Shown: positions 35,684 to 44,520 of the stretch, in pieces | Layout: each line of letters starts with the position of its first letter | How positions within the stretch are numbered: the stretch's first letter is position 1 | DNA from: Microlunatus elymi | GTDB taxonomy: Bacteria > Actinomycetota > Actinomycetes > Propionibacteriales > Propionibacteriaceae | Length of the DNA: 64,000 nt | Assembly: GCF_007362775.1 (NCBI RefSeq) | Contig: NZ_CP041692.1 | Location: 3,472,001-3,536,000, forward strand | Direction of reading: 5' to 3' | Notes under the pieces: model-generated | What the model was told of the DNA's origin: nothing | The model's database searches: none | Seen by the model: the letters and a program-made list of their open reading frames with translations, nothing else | Made by a program: the position numbers and the translations under genes

Positions 35684-37506
35684 GGGCGCACCACTCGGGC
35701 GCTGCCGCCGTGCGCACGATCGGTCTCGGCTGCCGCGGTGAGTTCGCGTCGGCCGACGTCGATGCCGGAGGCGTTGCCGATCTCCGGGCCGTCGACCAGC
35801 TTGTGGCCGAGCGCGGTCAGGCCGGCGCCGGTGGCCGAGTCGGCCAACCCCTGATCGGTGGCCTCGGTGCTGCTGTTGCGCGAGCTCAGCCGGGGTGCCT
35901 TGATCGCGTCCACCAGCGGCAGGCCGCGCTCGAGGTGGCCGAGGATGATCTGCGCCACCGAGGTGATGATGGTTGCTCCGCCTGGAGTGCCGCAGACCAG
36001 TTCCGGCCGGCCGTGCCGGGTGATGATGGTCGGGCTCATCGAGGACCGCGGCTGCTTGCCCGGACCGGGCAGGTTGGGATCGGGTACGCCTGCGGTCAGC
36101 GGCACGAAGTCGAAGTCGGTGAGTTCGTTGTTGAGCAGGAAGCCGTAGCCCGGAACGGTGATCCCGGACCCGCCGATCTGCTCGATCGTCAACGTGTACG
36201 CGACCGCGTTGCCCCACCGGTCGACCACGTTCAGGTGGGTGGTGTTGGGGCCCTCGTACGGCTCCGGCTGGCCAACGCGGTGCCCGGAATGGTGCCCGCC
36301 TCGCGGAAAACCGAACGGGATCGGCCGCGGCTGGGCGTGCTCGGGGTCGAACAGCCCTGCCCGTTCGCGGGCGAACCGCGTACTCAGCAGCTCGCGGATC
36401 GGCACGCCCGGCACGTCGCCGACCCATCGGTTCCGGTCGGCGAACGCGGTGGCGCTGGCCTCGGAGAAGCGGTGCAGGTAGTCCACCTCGGACAGCTGTG
36501 CCAGCGAGATCCCGGTGCTCGCCTGGTAGGCCTGGATCAGGTTCAGGATCTCGCCCACCGCGATCCCGCCCGAACTGGGCAGGCTCATCCCGTACACCGT
36601 CCGGTCTCGTAATCCACTGCGGGTCGGCGGCTTGACCTCGGCCCGGTAGCGACGGATGTCGCCCATGGTGAGCTGTCCGGCGTACACGTCCACGCCGGGC
36701 GCCGTCGGTGGACGCCCGGCCGCCTCGGCGACGGCCCGGCCGATCGGCCCGTCGTAGAACTCGCCGGTTCCGCGCCGGCGCAGCAGCCGGTAGGTGTCGG
36801 CCAGGTCCGGGTTGCGGAACCCGTCGCCGATGCTCGGCACCGCGCCGCCGGGTAGGAACAAGGCGGCGCTGGCGGGAAACTTGGCGAACCGGTCGGCATT
36901 GCTTTCGATGTACTCCTGGAAGTGTGCGTCGACCACGAATCCGCGGCGGGCCAGCTCCTCGGCCGGCTCCAGCAGGTCGCCGAGCCGGCGGGTGCCGAAC
37001 CAGCGGGCTGCGGTCGCCCAGGTGGCCAGCGTGCCGGGCACCCCGATCGACAGGCCGGAGGTGACCACGTCGCCGAAGGCGAGCGCGTTGCCGTCCCCGT
37101 CGGTGAAGACGTCCTCGGTGAACGTACGCGGTGCGTTCTCCCGTCCGTTGATCGTCCACACCCGGCCGCTGCGTGCGTCCCGGTAGACGAAGAATCCGCC
37201 GCCGCCGATGCCGCTGGAGAACGGCTCGGTGACGCCCAGCGCAGCCGCTGTCGCGACCGCCGCATCGACGGCGTTGCCACCGGCGCGCAGCACCCGGACG
37301 CCGATGTCACTGGCGTACGGGTCCACCGAGGCGACCGCGCCGCCCCGCCCGATCGCCTCCGGCACCTTGATCGGTTCGGGCACGGTGCGATCGTCGGCGT
37401 GCGCAGTGACCGGCGTACGCACGGTGGCTGCTGCCACGCCGACGGCTGCGCCGGCCGCCAGGAACGCGCGGCGGGAAGAACGGGAGGTGGGAAGCGACGG
37501 CTGCAT
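35671..37506 (-). CDS. ggt: Gamma-glutamyltransferase (Tat-exported)
   Basis: A protein of 611 aa from the ATG at 37506. A Tat signal (SRRAFLAAG, R12-R13) ends near the Ala-rich stretch before ADDRT. The Ntn-hydrolase precursor should self-cleave before T422 in the NTTHLNVVD motif; further signatures are GIGGGGFFVY, SSGGIAVGEI and TPGGATIITSV. It transfers or hydrolyses gamma-glutamyl groups of glutathione-like compounds outside the cell. gluABCD (glutamate import) begins 207 bp away on the other strand, so released glutamate could be taken up. Confidence 0.94.
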   Translation of the reverse strand: MQPSLPTSRSSRRAFLAAGAAVGVAAATVRTPVTAHADDRTVPEPIKVPEAIGRGGAVASVDPYASDIGVRVLRAGGNAVDAAVATAAALGVTEPFSSGIGGGGFFVYRDARSGRVWTINGRENAPRTFTEDVFTDGDGNALAFGDVVTSGLSIGVPGTLATWATAARWFGTRRLGDLLEPAEELARRGFVVDAHFQEYIESNADRFAKFPASAALFLPGGAVPSIGDGFRNPDLADTYRLLRRRGTGEFYDGPIGRAVAEAAGRPPTAPGVDVYAGQLTMGDIRRYRAEVKPPTRSGLRDRTVYGMSLPSSGGIAVGEILNLIQAYQASTGISLAQLSEVDYLHRFSEASATAFADRNRWVGDVPGVPIRELLSTRFARERAGLFDPEHAQPRPIPFGFPRGGHHSGHRVGQPEPYEGPNTTHLNVVDRWGNAVAYTLTIEQIGGSGITVPGYGFLLNNELTDFDFVPLTAGVPDPNLPGPGKQPRSSMSPTIITRHGRPELVCGTPGGATIITSVAQIILGHLERGLPLVDAIKAPRLSSRNSSTEATDQGLADSATGAGLTALGHKLVDGPEIGNASGIDVGRRELTAAAETDRAHGGSARVVRPQRP

Positions 37507-37713
37507 GCAGAACTCCTTCGTCCGGCTCGGCCGTCGAAGCAGCCGAACCTGCTCGTCAGTGATTGCCCATGGTGCCTACTGATCACGGCGTGCTGTCAAG
37601 CATGCGGTCGAACGCCGGCCCGCAGCCTGACCGGCGAAATCGGTTCCGGACCGTAACCGAATCTCAATACCTCCTGGCGATGTGCGCGATCAGGTTCGTT
37701 TAAGGTCCTCCCT

Positions 37714-38535
37714 ATGACCGGATCCCCCAACTCCTCCGCGTCGGGTTCGGCCGACGGGCCGCAGCTGGCACCTGCAGCGCCCGCGTCGGTCGCCGTCGGC
37801 GAGCCGTTGGTCGTACTGACCGATGTGCAGAAGTACTTCGGCGACCTGCACGTGCTCAAGGACATCAACCTGTCCGTCGGCCGCGGCGAAGTGGTGGTGG
37901 TGATCGGTCCGTCGGGTTCGGGCAAGTCGACGCTGTGCCGCTCCATCAACCGGTTGGAGACGATCGAGTCCGGCTCGATCACGATCGACGGGGTGCCGCT
38001 GCCCAGCGAGGGCAAGGAACTGGCCAAGCTGCGTTCCGACGTCGGCATGGTGTTCCAGCAGTTCAACCTGTTCGCGCACAAGACGATCTTGGAGAACGTG
38101 ACGCTGGGCCCGATCAAGGTCCGGAAGAAGGGCAAGGCCGAGGCCAACCAGCGCGGCATGGAGTTGCTCGACCGGGTCGGCGTCGGCAGCCAGGCCCAGA
38201 AGTATCCGGCCCAATTGTCCGGCGGCCAGCAGCAGCGGGTGGCGATCGCCCGAGCGCTGGCGATGGATCCGAAGGTGATCTTGTTCGACGAGCCCACCTC
38301 GGCGCTCGACCCGGAGATGATCAACGAGGTGCTGGACGTGATGATCCAGCTCGCCGAACAGGGCATGACCATGATCGTGGTCACCCACGAGATGGGGTTT
38401 GCTCGGACGGCGGCGAATCGGGTCGCGTTCATGGCCGAGGGCCAGATCCTCGAGGAAGCCGATCCGGAGCAGTTCTTCACCAACCCGAGCACCGCCCGGG
38501 CGAAGGACTTCCTGAGCAAGATCCTCACCCATTGA
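37714..38535 (+). CDS. gluA: Glutamate ABC transporter ATP-binding protein
   Basis: A protein of 273 aa from the ATG at 37714. Polar amino-acid ATPase: Walker [11 protein letters not shown]-loop [18 protein letters not shown], signature [18 protein letters not shown], Walker [13 protein letters not shown]. About 30 extra residues, Ser/Ala/Pro-rich, precede the domain. First gene of a four-gene ATPase/binding protein/permease/permease operon, the same order as corynebacterial gluABCD, which also lies near recA. Confidence 0.94.
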   Translation: MTGSPNSSASGSADGPQLAPAAPASVAVGEPLVVLTDVQKYFGDLHVLKDINLSVGRGEVVVVIGPSGSGKSTLCRSINRLETIESGSITIDGVPLPSEGKELAKLRSDVGMVFQQFNLFAHKTILENVTLGPIKVRKKGKAEANQRGMELLDRVGVGSQAQKYPAQLSGGQQQRVAIARALAMDPKVILFDEPTSALDPEMINEVLDVMIQLAEQGMTMIVVTHEMGFARTAANRVAFMAEGQILEEADPEQFFTNPSTARAKDFLSKILTH

Positions 38536-38571
38536 TCAACAACCGACGTGCATTGATCAACAACTGACGTT
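38530..38571. repeat. 21-bp tandem repeat across the gluA stop
   Basis: CATTGATCAACAACCGACGTG (38530-38550) is followed at once by CATTGATCAACAACTGACGTT. The first copy contains the gluA His codon and TGA stop; the second repeats the same reading after the stop. Confidence 0.75.
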
Positions 38572-38596
38572 TGCAACTCGAAGGGACAACACTCCA

Positions 38597-39445
38597 ATGC
38601 GTTTCACGAAGAAGATCGCCGCAGTCGGCGCAGCCTCCGTGCTCGCTCTCGGCATGGCCGCGTGTGCCAGCGACGACAACGGCAACGGCGGCTCGGGATC
38701 GGGCGACAACGCCTCGAAGTCGATCACCATCGGGATCAAGTTCGACCAGCCGAACGTGGGCATGAAGGTCGGCTCGGACTACCAGGGCTTCGACGTCGAT
38801 GTGGCTCGGTACGTGGCCAAGGAGCTCGGCTACGACAACATCACCTTCAAGGAGGCGAAGTCGGCCGACCGGGAGACGCTGATCCAGTCCGGCCAGGTGA
38901 AGATGATCTTCGCCAGCTACACCATCAATGAGGAGCGGCAGCAGAAGGTGTCGTTCGCCGGCCCGTACCTGATGGCGGGGCAGGATCTGCTGGTCCGCAG
39001 CGCCGACAATTCGATCACCGGTCCGGACAGTCTGAACGGCAAGAAGCTCTGCTCGGTGACCGGCTCCACCTCGGCGCAGAACGTGAAGAAGGACTTCGCC
39101 AACAAGGTGCAGTTGCAGGAGTACGACTCCTACTCCAAGTGCCTGCCGGCGTTGATCTCGGGCAACATCGACGCGCTGACCACCGATGACGACATCCTCG
39201 CCGGTTACGCAGCTCAGCCGCAGTACAAGGGCAAGTTGAAGCTGGTCGGCAAGCCGTTCAGCGAGGAGCCGTACGGCGTCGGCATCAAGAAGGGCGACAC
39301 CGAACTCTGCAAGAAGATCGACACCGCACTGACCAAGATGCAGAGCAGTGGCGAATGGCAGAAGGCGTTGGACAAGAACTTCGGTGACGCCGGTTACAAG
39401 CCGGACCCGTCGAAGAACCCGCCGCAGCAGATCCCCTGCTCCTGA
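38597..39445 (+). CDS. gluB: Glutamate ABC transporter substrate-binding lipoprotein
   Basis: A protein of 282 aa with a lipoprotein signal ([20 protein letters not shown] then AACAS). Family-3 binding protein: [37 protein letters not shown] and [12 protein letters not shown]. Two Cys (CSVTG and KCLPAL) may form a disulphide. It presents glutamate or a related amino acid to GluC/GluD. Confidence 0.94.
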   Translation: MRFTKKIAAVGAASVLALGMAACASDDNGNGGSGSGDNASKSITIGIKFDQPNVGMKVGSDYQGFDVDVARYVAKELGYDNITFKEAKSADRETLIQSGQVKMIFASYTINEERQQKVSFAGPYLMAGQDLLVRSADNSITGPDSLNGKKLCSVTGSTSAQNVKKDFANKVQLQEYDSYSKCLPALISGNIDALTTDDDILAGYAAQPQYKGKLKLVGKPFSEEPYGVGIKKGDTELCKKIDTALTKMQSSGEWQKALDKNFGDAGYKPDPSKNPPQQIPCS

Positions 39446-39453
39446 GCCGACAG

Positions 39454-39481
39454 GGCCCGGGCGGTGCCGACCGCCCGGGCC
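39454..39481 (+). promoter_or_regulatory. Hairpin between gluB and gluC
   Basis: A perfect 12-bp inverted repeat GGCCCGGGCGGT / ACCGCCCGGGCC around a GCCG loop, eight bases after the gluB stop. No U-run follows. Such hairpins after binding-protein genes commonly protect the upstream mRNA or attenuate read-through, giving excess binding protein. Confidence 0.75.
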
Positions 39482-39510
39482 TCTCGTCCATCAATCGTTG
39501 AGGAGGCCGC

Positions 39511-40200
39511 GTGGGCGACCTGCTGTCGTTGATCAAGGAATTCCATTTCCTGGCAGCGTTCTGGATGACGATCAAGCTGACCGTGGTCGGCGCGATCGGA
39601 TCGTTGATCCTGGGCACGATCATCGCGATCTTCCGGGTCTCCCCGGTCCCGGTGCTGCGAGCCATCGGCACCGGATACGTGACCTTGATCAGGAATACTC
39701 CGCTGACCTTGATCGCGTTCGTCTGCTCGGTCGCCCTGCTGGGCACTCTCGGTCTGTCGCTGGCGAGCCCGCACGCCACCGATGACGTTGTGCAGAACGG
39801 ATTCCGCTGGGGCGTGATCGCCATCGCGGTCTACCACGCGACGTTCGTCGCCGAGGCCCTGCGCAGCGGCGTCAACACGGTTCCGCAGGGTCAGGCGGAG
39901 GCGGCTCGGGCGATCGGCCTCAACTTCGGCCAGTCGCTGTCCTCGATCATCCTGCCGCAGGCCTTCCGGGGCTCGATCGCACCGTTGGGCAACACCTTGA
40001 TCGCGCTGACCAAGAACACCACCGTGCTGTCCACCGTCGGCGTCGCGGAGATGTCGTACGCGATGAAGAACATGATCGAGGCCCGCGCTTCCCTGCTCTA
40101 CATGATCTTCCTGCTGGTGGCCGCGGCGTTCGTGATCTTGACCCTGCCGGTCGGCGCTTTCTTCACCAGCCTGTCCAAGCGGATGGCGGTACGTCGATGA
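39511..40200 (+). CDS. gluC: Glutamate ABC transporter permease
   Basis: A protein of 229 aa from the GTG at 39511, preceded by AGGAGG. HisMQ-type permease with about five membrane segments and the coupling motif EALRSGVNTVPQGQAEAARA. Ends with the gluD ATG overlapping its stop (ATGA). Confidence 0.93.
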   Translation: MGDLLSLIKEFHFLAAFWMTIKLTVVGAIGSLILGTIIAIFRVSPVPVLRAIGTGYVTLIRNTPLTLIAFVCSVALLGTLGLSLASPHATDDVVQNGFRWGVIAIAVYHATFVAEALRSGVNTVPQGQAEAARAIGLNFGQSLSSIILPQAFRGSIAPLGNTLIALTKNTTVLSTVGVAEMSYAMKNMIEARASLLYMIFLLVAAAFVILTLPVGAFFTSLSKRMAVRR

Positions 40201-41111
40201 GCGATCAAACCACCGTCCTGTTCGATGCGCCGGGCCCGAAGGCTCGCCGCCGGCACCTGATCATCGGCGTTGTCGCCGGTCTGCTGTTCCTGCTGGCTCT
40301 GTTCTTGATCATCCGCGGGCTGGCCAACCCGAAGAACAATCAGTTCACCGCGGCGATGTGGAAGCCGTTCCTGGACGCCAGCACCTGGCTGGACTATCTG
40401 CTGCCCGGGTTGGCGTCCACGCTGCTGGCAGCCGTGATCGCGATCGTGCTCAGCATCATCCTGGGCGTGCTGCTCGGACTTGGCCGGCTGGCGCAGAACA
40501 GAATCGTTCGCGGCGCTTGCGGTGTGATCGTCGAATTCTTCCGGGCCGTGCCGGTGCTGGTCGGGATGCTGTTCTCCTACTACTTCGCGCTGTTCGTGCT
40601 GCATCTGCCGAATCGGCAGGCGTTCTTCGGCGTGATCGTCGGTCTGACCCTCTACAACATGGCCGTGATCGCCGAGCTGATCCGCTCCGGCGTGCACTCG
40701 CTGCCGGGCGGACAGCGGGAAGCCGGTCTGGCCATCGGGCTGACCGAGAGTCAGAGCCAGTGGGCGATCCTGCTGCCGCAGGCGATCACCGCGATGCTGC
40801 CGTCGCTGGTCAGCCAACTGGTGGTGATCTTGAAGGACACCGCGCTGGGCGCGATCATCGGCTACCCGGATCTGCTGCAGAGCGGCTATACGATGTCCAA
40901 CCTGTACGGGAACCTGATCCCGACCGTGATCGTGGTGGCCGCGATGTACATCATCATCAACTACAGCCTGACCCGGGTGGCGCGCTGGCTGGAACGACGG
41001 ATGGCCCGCCGTGGCCGCAGCGCCGGCAAGCCGCCGCAGGACACCATGATCGACAACCCGGCCGCCTCGGCCAACGCCGCCGCCTCCACCGTCGGGGTCG
41101 GCAGCCTCTGA
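40197..41111 (+). CDS. gluD: Glutamate ABC transporter permease
   Basis: A protein of 304 aa, ATG at 40197 overlapping gluC. An N-terminal segment with one span (HLIIGVVAGLLFLLALFLII) precedes the HisMQ permease core. The coupling motif is IRSGVHSLPGGQREAGLA. The last 45 residues form a polar cytoplasmic tail, as in corynebacterial GluD. Last gene of the operon; a very long hairpin follows immediately. Confidence 0.93.
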   Translation: MSDQTTVLFDAPGPKARRRHLIIGVVAGLLFLLALFLIIRGLANPKNNQFTAAMWKPFLDASTWLDYLLPGLASTLLAAVIAIVLSIILGVLLGLGRLAQNRIVRGACGVIVEFFRAVPVLVGMLFSYYFALFVLHLPNRQAFFGVIVGLTLYNMAVIAELIRSGVHSLPGGQREAGLAIGLTESQSQWAILLPQAITAMLPSLVSQLVVILKDTALGAIIGYPDLLQSGYTMSNLYGNLIPTVIVVAAMYIIINYSLTRVARWLERRMARRGRSAGKPPQDTMIDNPAASANAAASTVGVGSL

Positions 41112-41208
41112 CCCCGCGGCCCCCACTCCCGCACCAGCAGCAGCACCCCGCACCGGGTGCAGCCAGTGCGGGGTGCTGCAGCTGGTGCGGGAGTGGGGGG
41201 CCGCGGGG
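41112..41208. terminator. 43-bp hairpin between convergent gluD and rny
   Basis: The left arm 41112-41153 and right arm 41166-41208 are complementary over 42-43 bp with one mismatch and one extra C/G, around a 12-nt loop. It begins at the gluD stop and ends 14 bp before the rny stop, so it can end both transcripts. It is far longer than a normal terminator and could be a palindromic repeat element. Confidence 0.75.
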
Positions 41209-41222
41209 TTGAGAATCAAAAT

Positions 41223-42836
41223 TCAGCGGGCGGTTTCGACCGCGCGGGACTCGCGGATCACGCTGACCTTGATCTGGCCGGGATAGGTCAACTCCTCCTC
41301 GACCTGCTTGGCGATGTCGCGGGCCAGCACCTGGGCCTCGATGTCGTCGATCACGTCGGGGGCGACCATCACCCGTACCTCGCGGCCGGCCTGCATGGCG
41401 AATACCTTCTCCACGCCGTCGTGGGCCAGCGCGATCTCCTCCAGCCGCTCCAGCCGCTTGACGTAGGCCTCCAGACTCTCCCGGCGAGCACCCGGCCGGC
41501 CGCCGCTGATCGCATCGGCGGCCTGGGTCAGCACGGCCTCGACGGTCTGCGGCTCGACCTCGTTGTGGTGTGCCTCGATGGCGTGCACGATGTCGGGATG
41601 CTCGCCGAACTTGCGGGCCAGGTCGGCGCCGATCAGCGCGTGCGAGCCCTCCACCTCGTGAGTGAGCGCCTTGCCGATGTCGTGCAGGAACGCCGCCCGT
41701 TTGCAGGTGGCCACGTCCAGATGCAGTTCGGCGGCCATCAGGCCGGCGATGTGAGCGGACTCGACCAGGTGCTTGAGCACGTTCTGCCCGTACGACGTTC
41801 GGTAGCGCAGCGCGCCGATCACCGGCACCAGATCCGGATGGACGTCGGAGATGCCGACCTCGGCCATCGCGTCCTCGGCGGCCCGGAGCACCCGCTCGTT
41901 GATCTTGGCCTTGCTCCGTTCGTGCACCTCCTCGATCCGGGCGGGGTGGATCCGGCCGTCGGCGATCAGCTCGACCAGGGTGATCCGGGCGGTCTCCCGG
42001 CGGACCGGGTCGAAGCTGGACAGCAGCACGCTCTCCGGGGTGTCGTCGATCAGCACGTTGACCCCGGTGACCTGCTCGAAGGAGCGGATGTTGCGCCCCT
42101 CGCGGCCGATGATCCGGCCCTTCATGTCGTCGCCGGGCAGGTGTACCGCGGTCACCACGGACTCCGAGGTCTGGTCGGAGGCGATCCGCTGGATGGCGCC
42201 GACGACGATGTCCCGGGCCCGGTCCTCGGCGTCCCGGCGGGCCGCGCTCTCGATGTCCCGGGCGACCAGCACGGCCTGCCGCTTGGCTTCGTGTTCCACG
42301 GTGGCAACGAGTTCGGTCTTCGCCTGATCTTGCGTCAGCCCGGCGACCCGTTCCAGCTCCTGGGTGTGGGCCGCCTCGGCGACCGACAGTTCGTCGGATC
42401 TGGCGGCGAGGTCGGATTCCAGCTCATCGAGCCGCTGGGCCCGTTCGTGCATGTTGCGGCTCTCGTCGTCCAGCCGGGTCTCGCGTTCGGTGATCCGCTG
42501 CTCGCGACGATCCAGCTCCTGCCGCGCCGACCTGAGCTCTCCGCGGCGAGCCCGGACCTCCTCGTCGGCCTGGTTGCGGGTTGCCTGAGCTTCCCGCAGC
42601 AGCTCGTCGGCCCGGCCGCGAGTGTCGCGCTGGTAGGTGTCGGCGTCGGCGCGTAGTTGTTCGGCGTCGGTCCGCAACTGCTGGGCGTCGCGTTCGGCGC
42701 CGGCGACGACTTCCTGACCGGCGTGGGCGGCTTCGATGCCGGACTGGCGACGACGGAACGCCGCTACGGCGACGAGCCCGATGAGGACGACCAGTGCGAT
42801 CAGAATCAGCACCTCGACCCAGCTGATGTCCAACAC
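41223..42836 (-). CDS. rny: Ribonuclease Y
   Basis: A protein of 537 aa from the GTG at 42836, with GGAGG upstream. An N-terminal membrane anchor (VEVLILIALVVLIGLVAVAA) leads into a long charged coiled coil (about residues 30-200). A KH domain follows (GDDMKGRIIGREGRNIRSFE), then an HD phosphohydrolase domain (AAFLHDIGKALTHE). It starts mRNA decay at the membrane. Located between recX and miaB in the conserved block. Confidence 0.96.
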   Translation of the reverse strand: MLDISWVEVLILIALVVLIGLVAVAAFRRRQSGIEAAHAGQEVVAGAERDAQQLRTDAEQLRADADTYQRDTRGRADELLREAQATRNQADEEVRARRGELRSARQELDRREQRITERETRLDDESRNMHERAQRLDELESDLAARSDELSVAEAAHTQELERVAGLTQDQAKTELVATVEHEAKRQAVLVARDIESAARRDAEDRARDIVVGAIQRIASDQTSESVVTAVHLPGDDMKGRIIGREGRNIRSFEQVTGVNVLIDDTPESVLLSSFDPVRRETARITLVELIADGRIHPARIEEVHERSKAKINERVLRAAEDAMAEVGISDVHPDLVPVIGALRYRTSYGQNVLKHLVESAHIAGLMAAELHLDVATCKRAAFLHDIGKALTHEVEGSHALIGADLARKFGEHPDIVHAIEAHHNEVEPQTVEAVLTQAADAISGGRPGARRESLEAYVKRLERLEEIALAHDGVEKVFAMQAGREVRVMVAPDVIDDIEAQVLARDIAKQVEEELTYPGQIKVSVIRESRAVETAR

Positions 42837-43152
42837 TCGTCGCTCCTCCCAGGTCCGGGCGCGCCTGATGCGTGCCCCAGGTAAGAGGGTTCGACGAATC
42901 ACTCGCGCAGCCCGCGAAGGGCTGACCGCGATCCAGCTACGTCATGCCGCGTACTCGGTGTCCGCTCACTTTCGGTTGAGACGGCGGTGGTGGTTATATC
43001 AACGGCCCTTCGGCCGCCGTGCGTTATCTCGCTTCAGCTGCACCCGCCGGGGCGAGTGCCGTCAAGTTCCCTCTTGACCCGAAGACTAGATCTGGGCCCA
43101 ACACGGGTCAAGGTCCACGCGCCGCCACCGAACGTCCGGCCGGCGGTGCGGA
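42837..43152. other. Intergenic region upstream of rny
   Basis: About 316 bp. No credible gene. It contains a small hairpin CGGCC-CTTC-GGCCG near 43003 and should hold the rny promoter; no element can be assigned with confidence. Confidence 0.5.
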
Positions 43153-44148
43153 TCAGCCGGCCGCGTTCAGCTCAACGATCCGTTTCTCCAATTCGGCCAG
43201 TGTCGGCAGCCGACTGCCGACATTGCCGACCGCGTTCCGGGCGAAGTCGTGCTGCTCGGGATAGTCCGGGTTCAGCAGCAATTCCGACTGAACCCCGAGG
43301 AAGTTCAACTGAACCGCGACCGAGGTGGCCAGATCGTCCGGTTCGGTGATCCCGGCGGGGCCGTCGGCCCGCCGGTACGCCCGGTAGAGCTCGAGCCCGC
43401 GGTCGCCGTTCCCGCGCACCATGCTGCCGAGCTCCTGCCGCGGCACCAGCGGACCGGAATTCTCCCAGTCGATCAGCCACGGCCCGTCCGACCGCCAGAT
43501 CAGGTTGTCCGCGCCGACGTCGGTGTGGCACCAGACGGCTCCCCGCTGCGGGGCTCCATTGACCACGGCGGTGAGCTCCAGCAGGTCGGTTCGGCGGAGC
43601 CGGAGCTGCTCGGCGACCTCCGGCATGGACCCGGCCAGCCGCGCGGCCAGATCGTCCCATTGGTAGTCGACGCGGACGAACCACGGGTCGATCGGCTGCC
43701 CGCCGGCGTCCTCGGCCAGCCGATGTATCGCGGCCAGCCAGCGGGCCATCGGTTCGACGGTGTCCGAGTCATCGGTGCTGCCCACCCTGCCATCGAGCCA
43801 GTCCAGCACCCGATACTGGGTGCTGGCTTCGGACTGATCGTCGAGGGTGAGGACGAAGCCATCGCCGTCGATCCGCTCGATCGACCGCGGTCCCGATACC
43901 CCGACGGCCCGGCACTCCTCGGTGAACTCGACCTCGCGCCGGATGGCTTCCTCGGTGTAGTGGCCCCAGTACGACCGCTTCACCGTCCAGCATCGACGCC
44001 GACCGGCCAGCTCGGAGGTGATCTTGTTGACGGCGCCCATCGCACCCCGAGCCACGAACGCGGTCTCGATCGGCGCACCCAACCCGTACGCATCACAGAC
44101 GGCGGCCAGCGAGGCGGTCGGCAGAGTGTCATCGGGACTGAACGACAT
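43153..44148 (-). CDS. Aminoglycoside-phosphotransferase-fold kinase
   Basis: A protein of 331 aa from the ATG at 44148. APH/choline-kinase fold: GAVNKIT and WTVKRSYW (ATP-binding Lys), catalytic loop VWCHTDVGADNLIW (HxDxxxxN) and LIDWENSG (metal DFG-like Asp). Most chromosomal members phosphorylate small metabolites or are unassigned; this is not evidence of antibiotic resistance. Confidence 0.85.
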   Translation of the reverse strand: MSFSPDDTLPTASLAAVCDAYGLGAPIETAFVARGAMGAVNKITSELAGRRRCWTVKRSYWGHYTEEAIRREVEFTEECRAVGVSGPRSIERIDGDGFVLTLDDQSEASTQYRVLDWLDGRVGSTDDSDTVEPMARWLAAIHRLAEDAGGQPIDPWFVRVDYQWDDLAARLAGSMPEVAEQLRLRRTDLLELTAVVNGAPQRGAVWCHTDVGADNLIWRSDGPWLIDWENSGPLVPRQELGSMVRGNGDRGLELYRAYRRADGPAGITEPDDLATSVAVQLNFLGVQSELLLNPDYPEQHDFARNAVGNVGSRLPTLAELEKRIVELNAAG

Positions 44149-44520
44149 TCGCCGCAACCTACCGGCAGGCGCGAGCCGCCCGGGACTGGTTTTCTGTACG
44201 CGTTTGACTTCAGGTACGGGTTGGCGCCTTCTGTACGGGTTGGCACCGTGGAGCCTGTGCGATGCGATGAATGCGGCCGTTGTGCCCTCGGCTGTCCATT
44301 GGCCGCGGCCCGGGTCGACTCGGCGGATCGGAGCGGTTGTCGGTCCCTTCGACGGGCTCAGAACCTGGTTCGGGTTCGGGGATCTTGTCCGAGCTTCCGC
44401 CAACTTGTCCGAGCTTGCGTGCCCTCTCAAGGCCCGAAATGTCTTGCAAGCTCGTAGAAAGCTGCAGACCCTCGGACAACTCCGCAGAACCTCGGAGAAG
44501 CTCTCTCAACCAGGGCACCC
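44149..44520. other. Repeat-bearing intergenic region
   Basis: About 370 bp with no convincing gene. It contains a pair of TACGGGTTGGC words (near 44216 and 44234), a copy of the GGTCC-TTCGAC-GGCTCAG-ACC repeat (44342-44365) and a 13-bp direct repeat CTTGTCCGAGCTT (44384-44396, 44404-44416). Confidence 0.55.
44342..44365. repeat. Short interspersed repeat, intergenic copy
   Basis: GGTCCCTTCGACGGGCTCAG followed by AACC. Same family as the two copies inside recX. The outer bases are self-complementary, so it can form a small hairpin. Confidence 0.6.

Noticed and set aside
41157-42656. 499-codon open frame opposite rny
   Set aside because: The antisense of a clear RNase Y gene, starting inside the hairpin, with no recognisable motif.
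43153-44148. Antibiotic resistance gene
   Set aside because: The protein has the APH kinase fold, but this fold is widespread in metabolism. There is no mobile context or close motif match to a known resistance enzyme.
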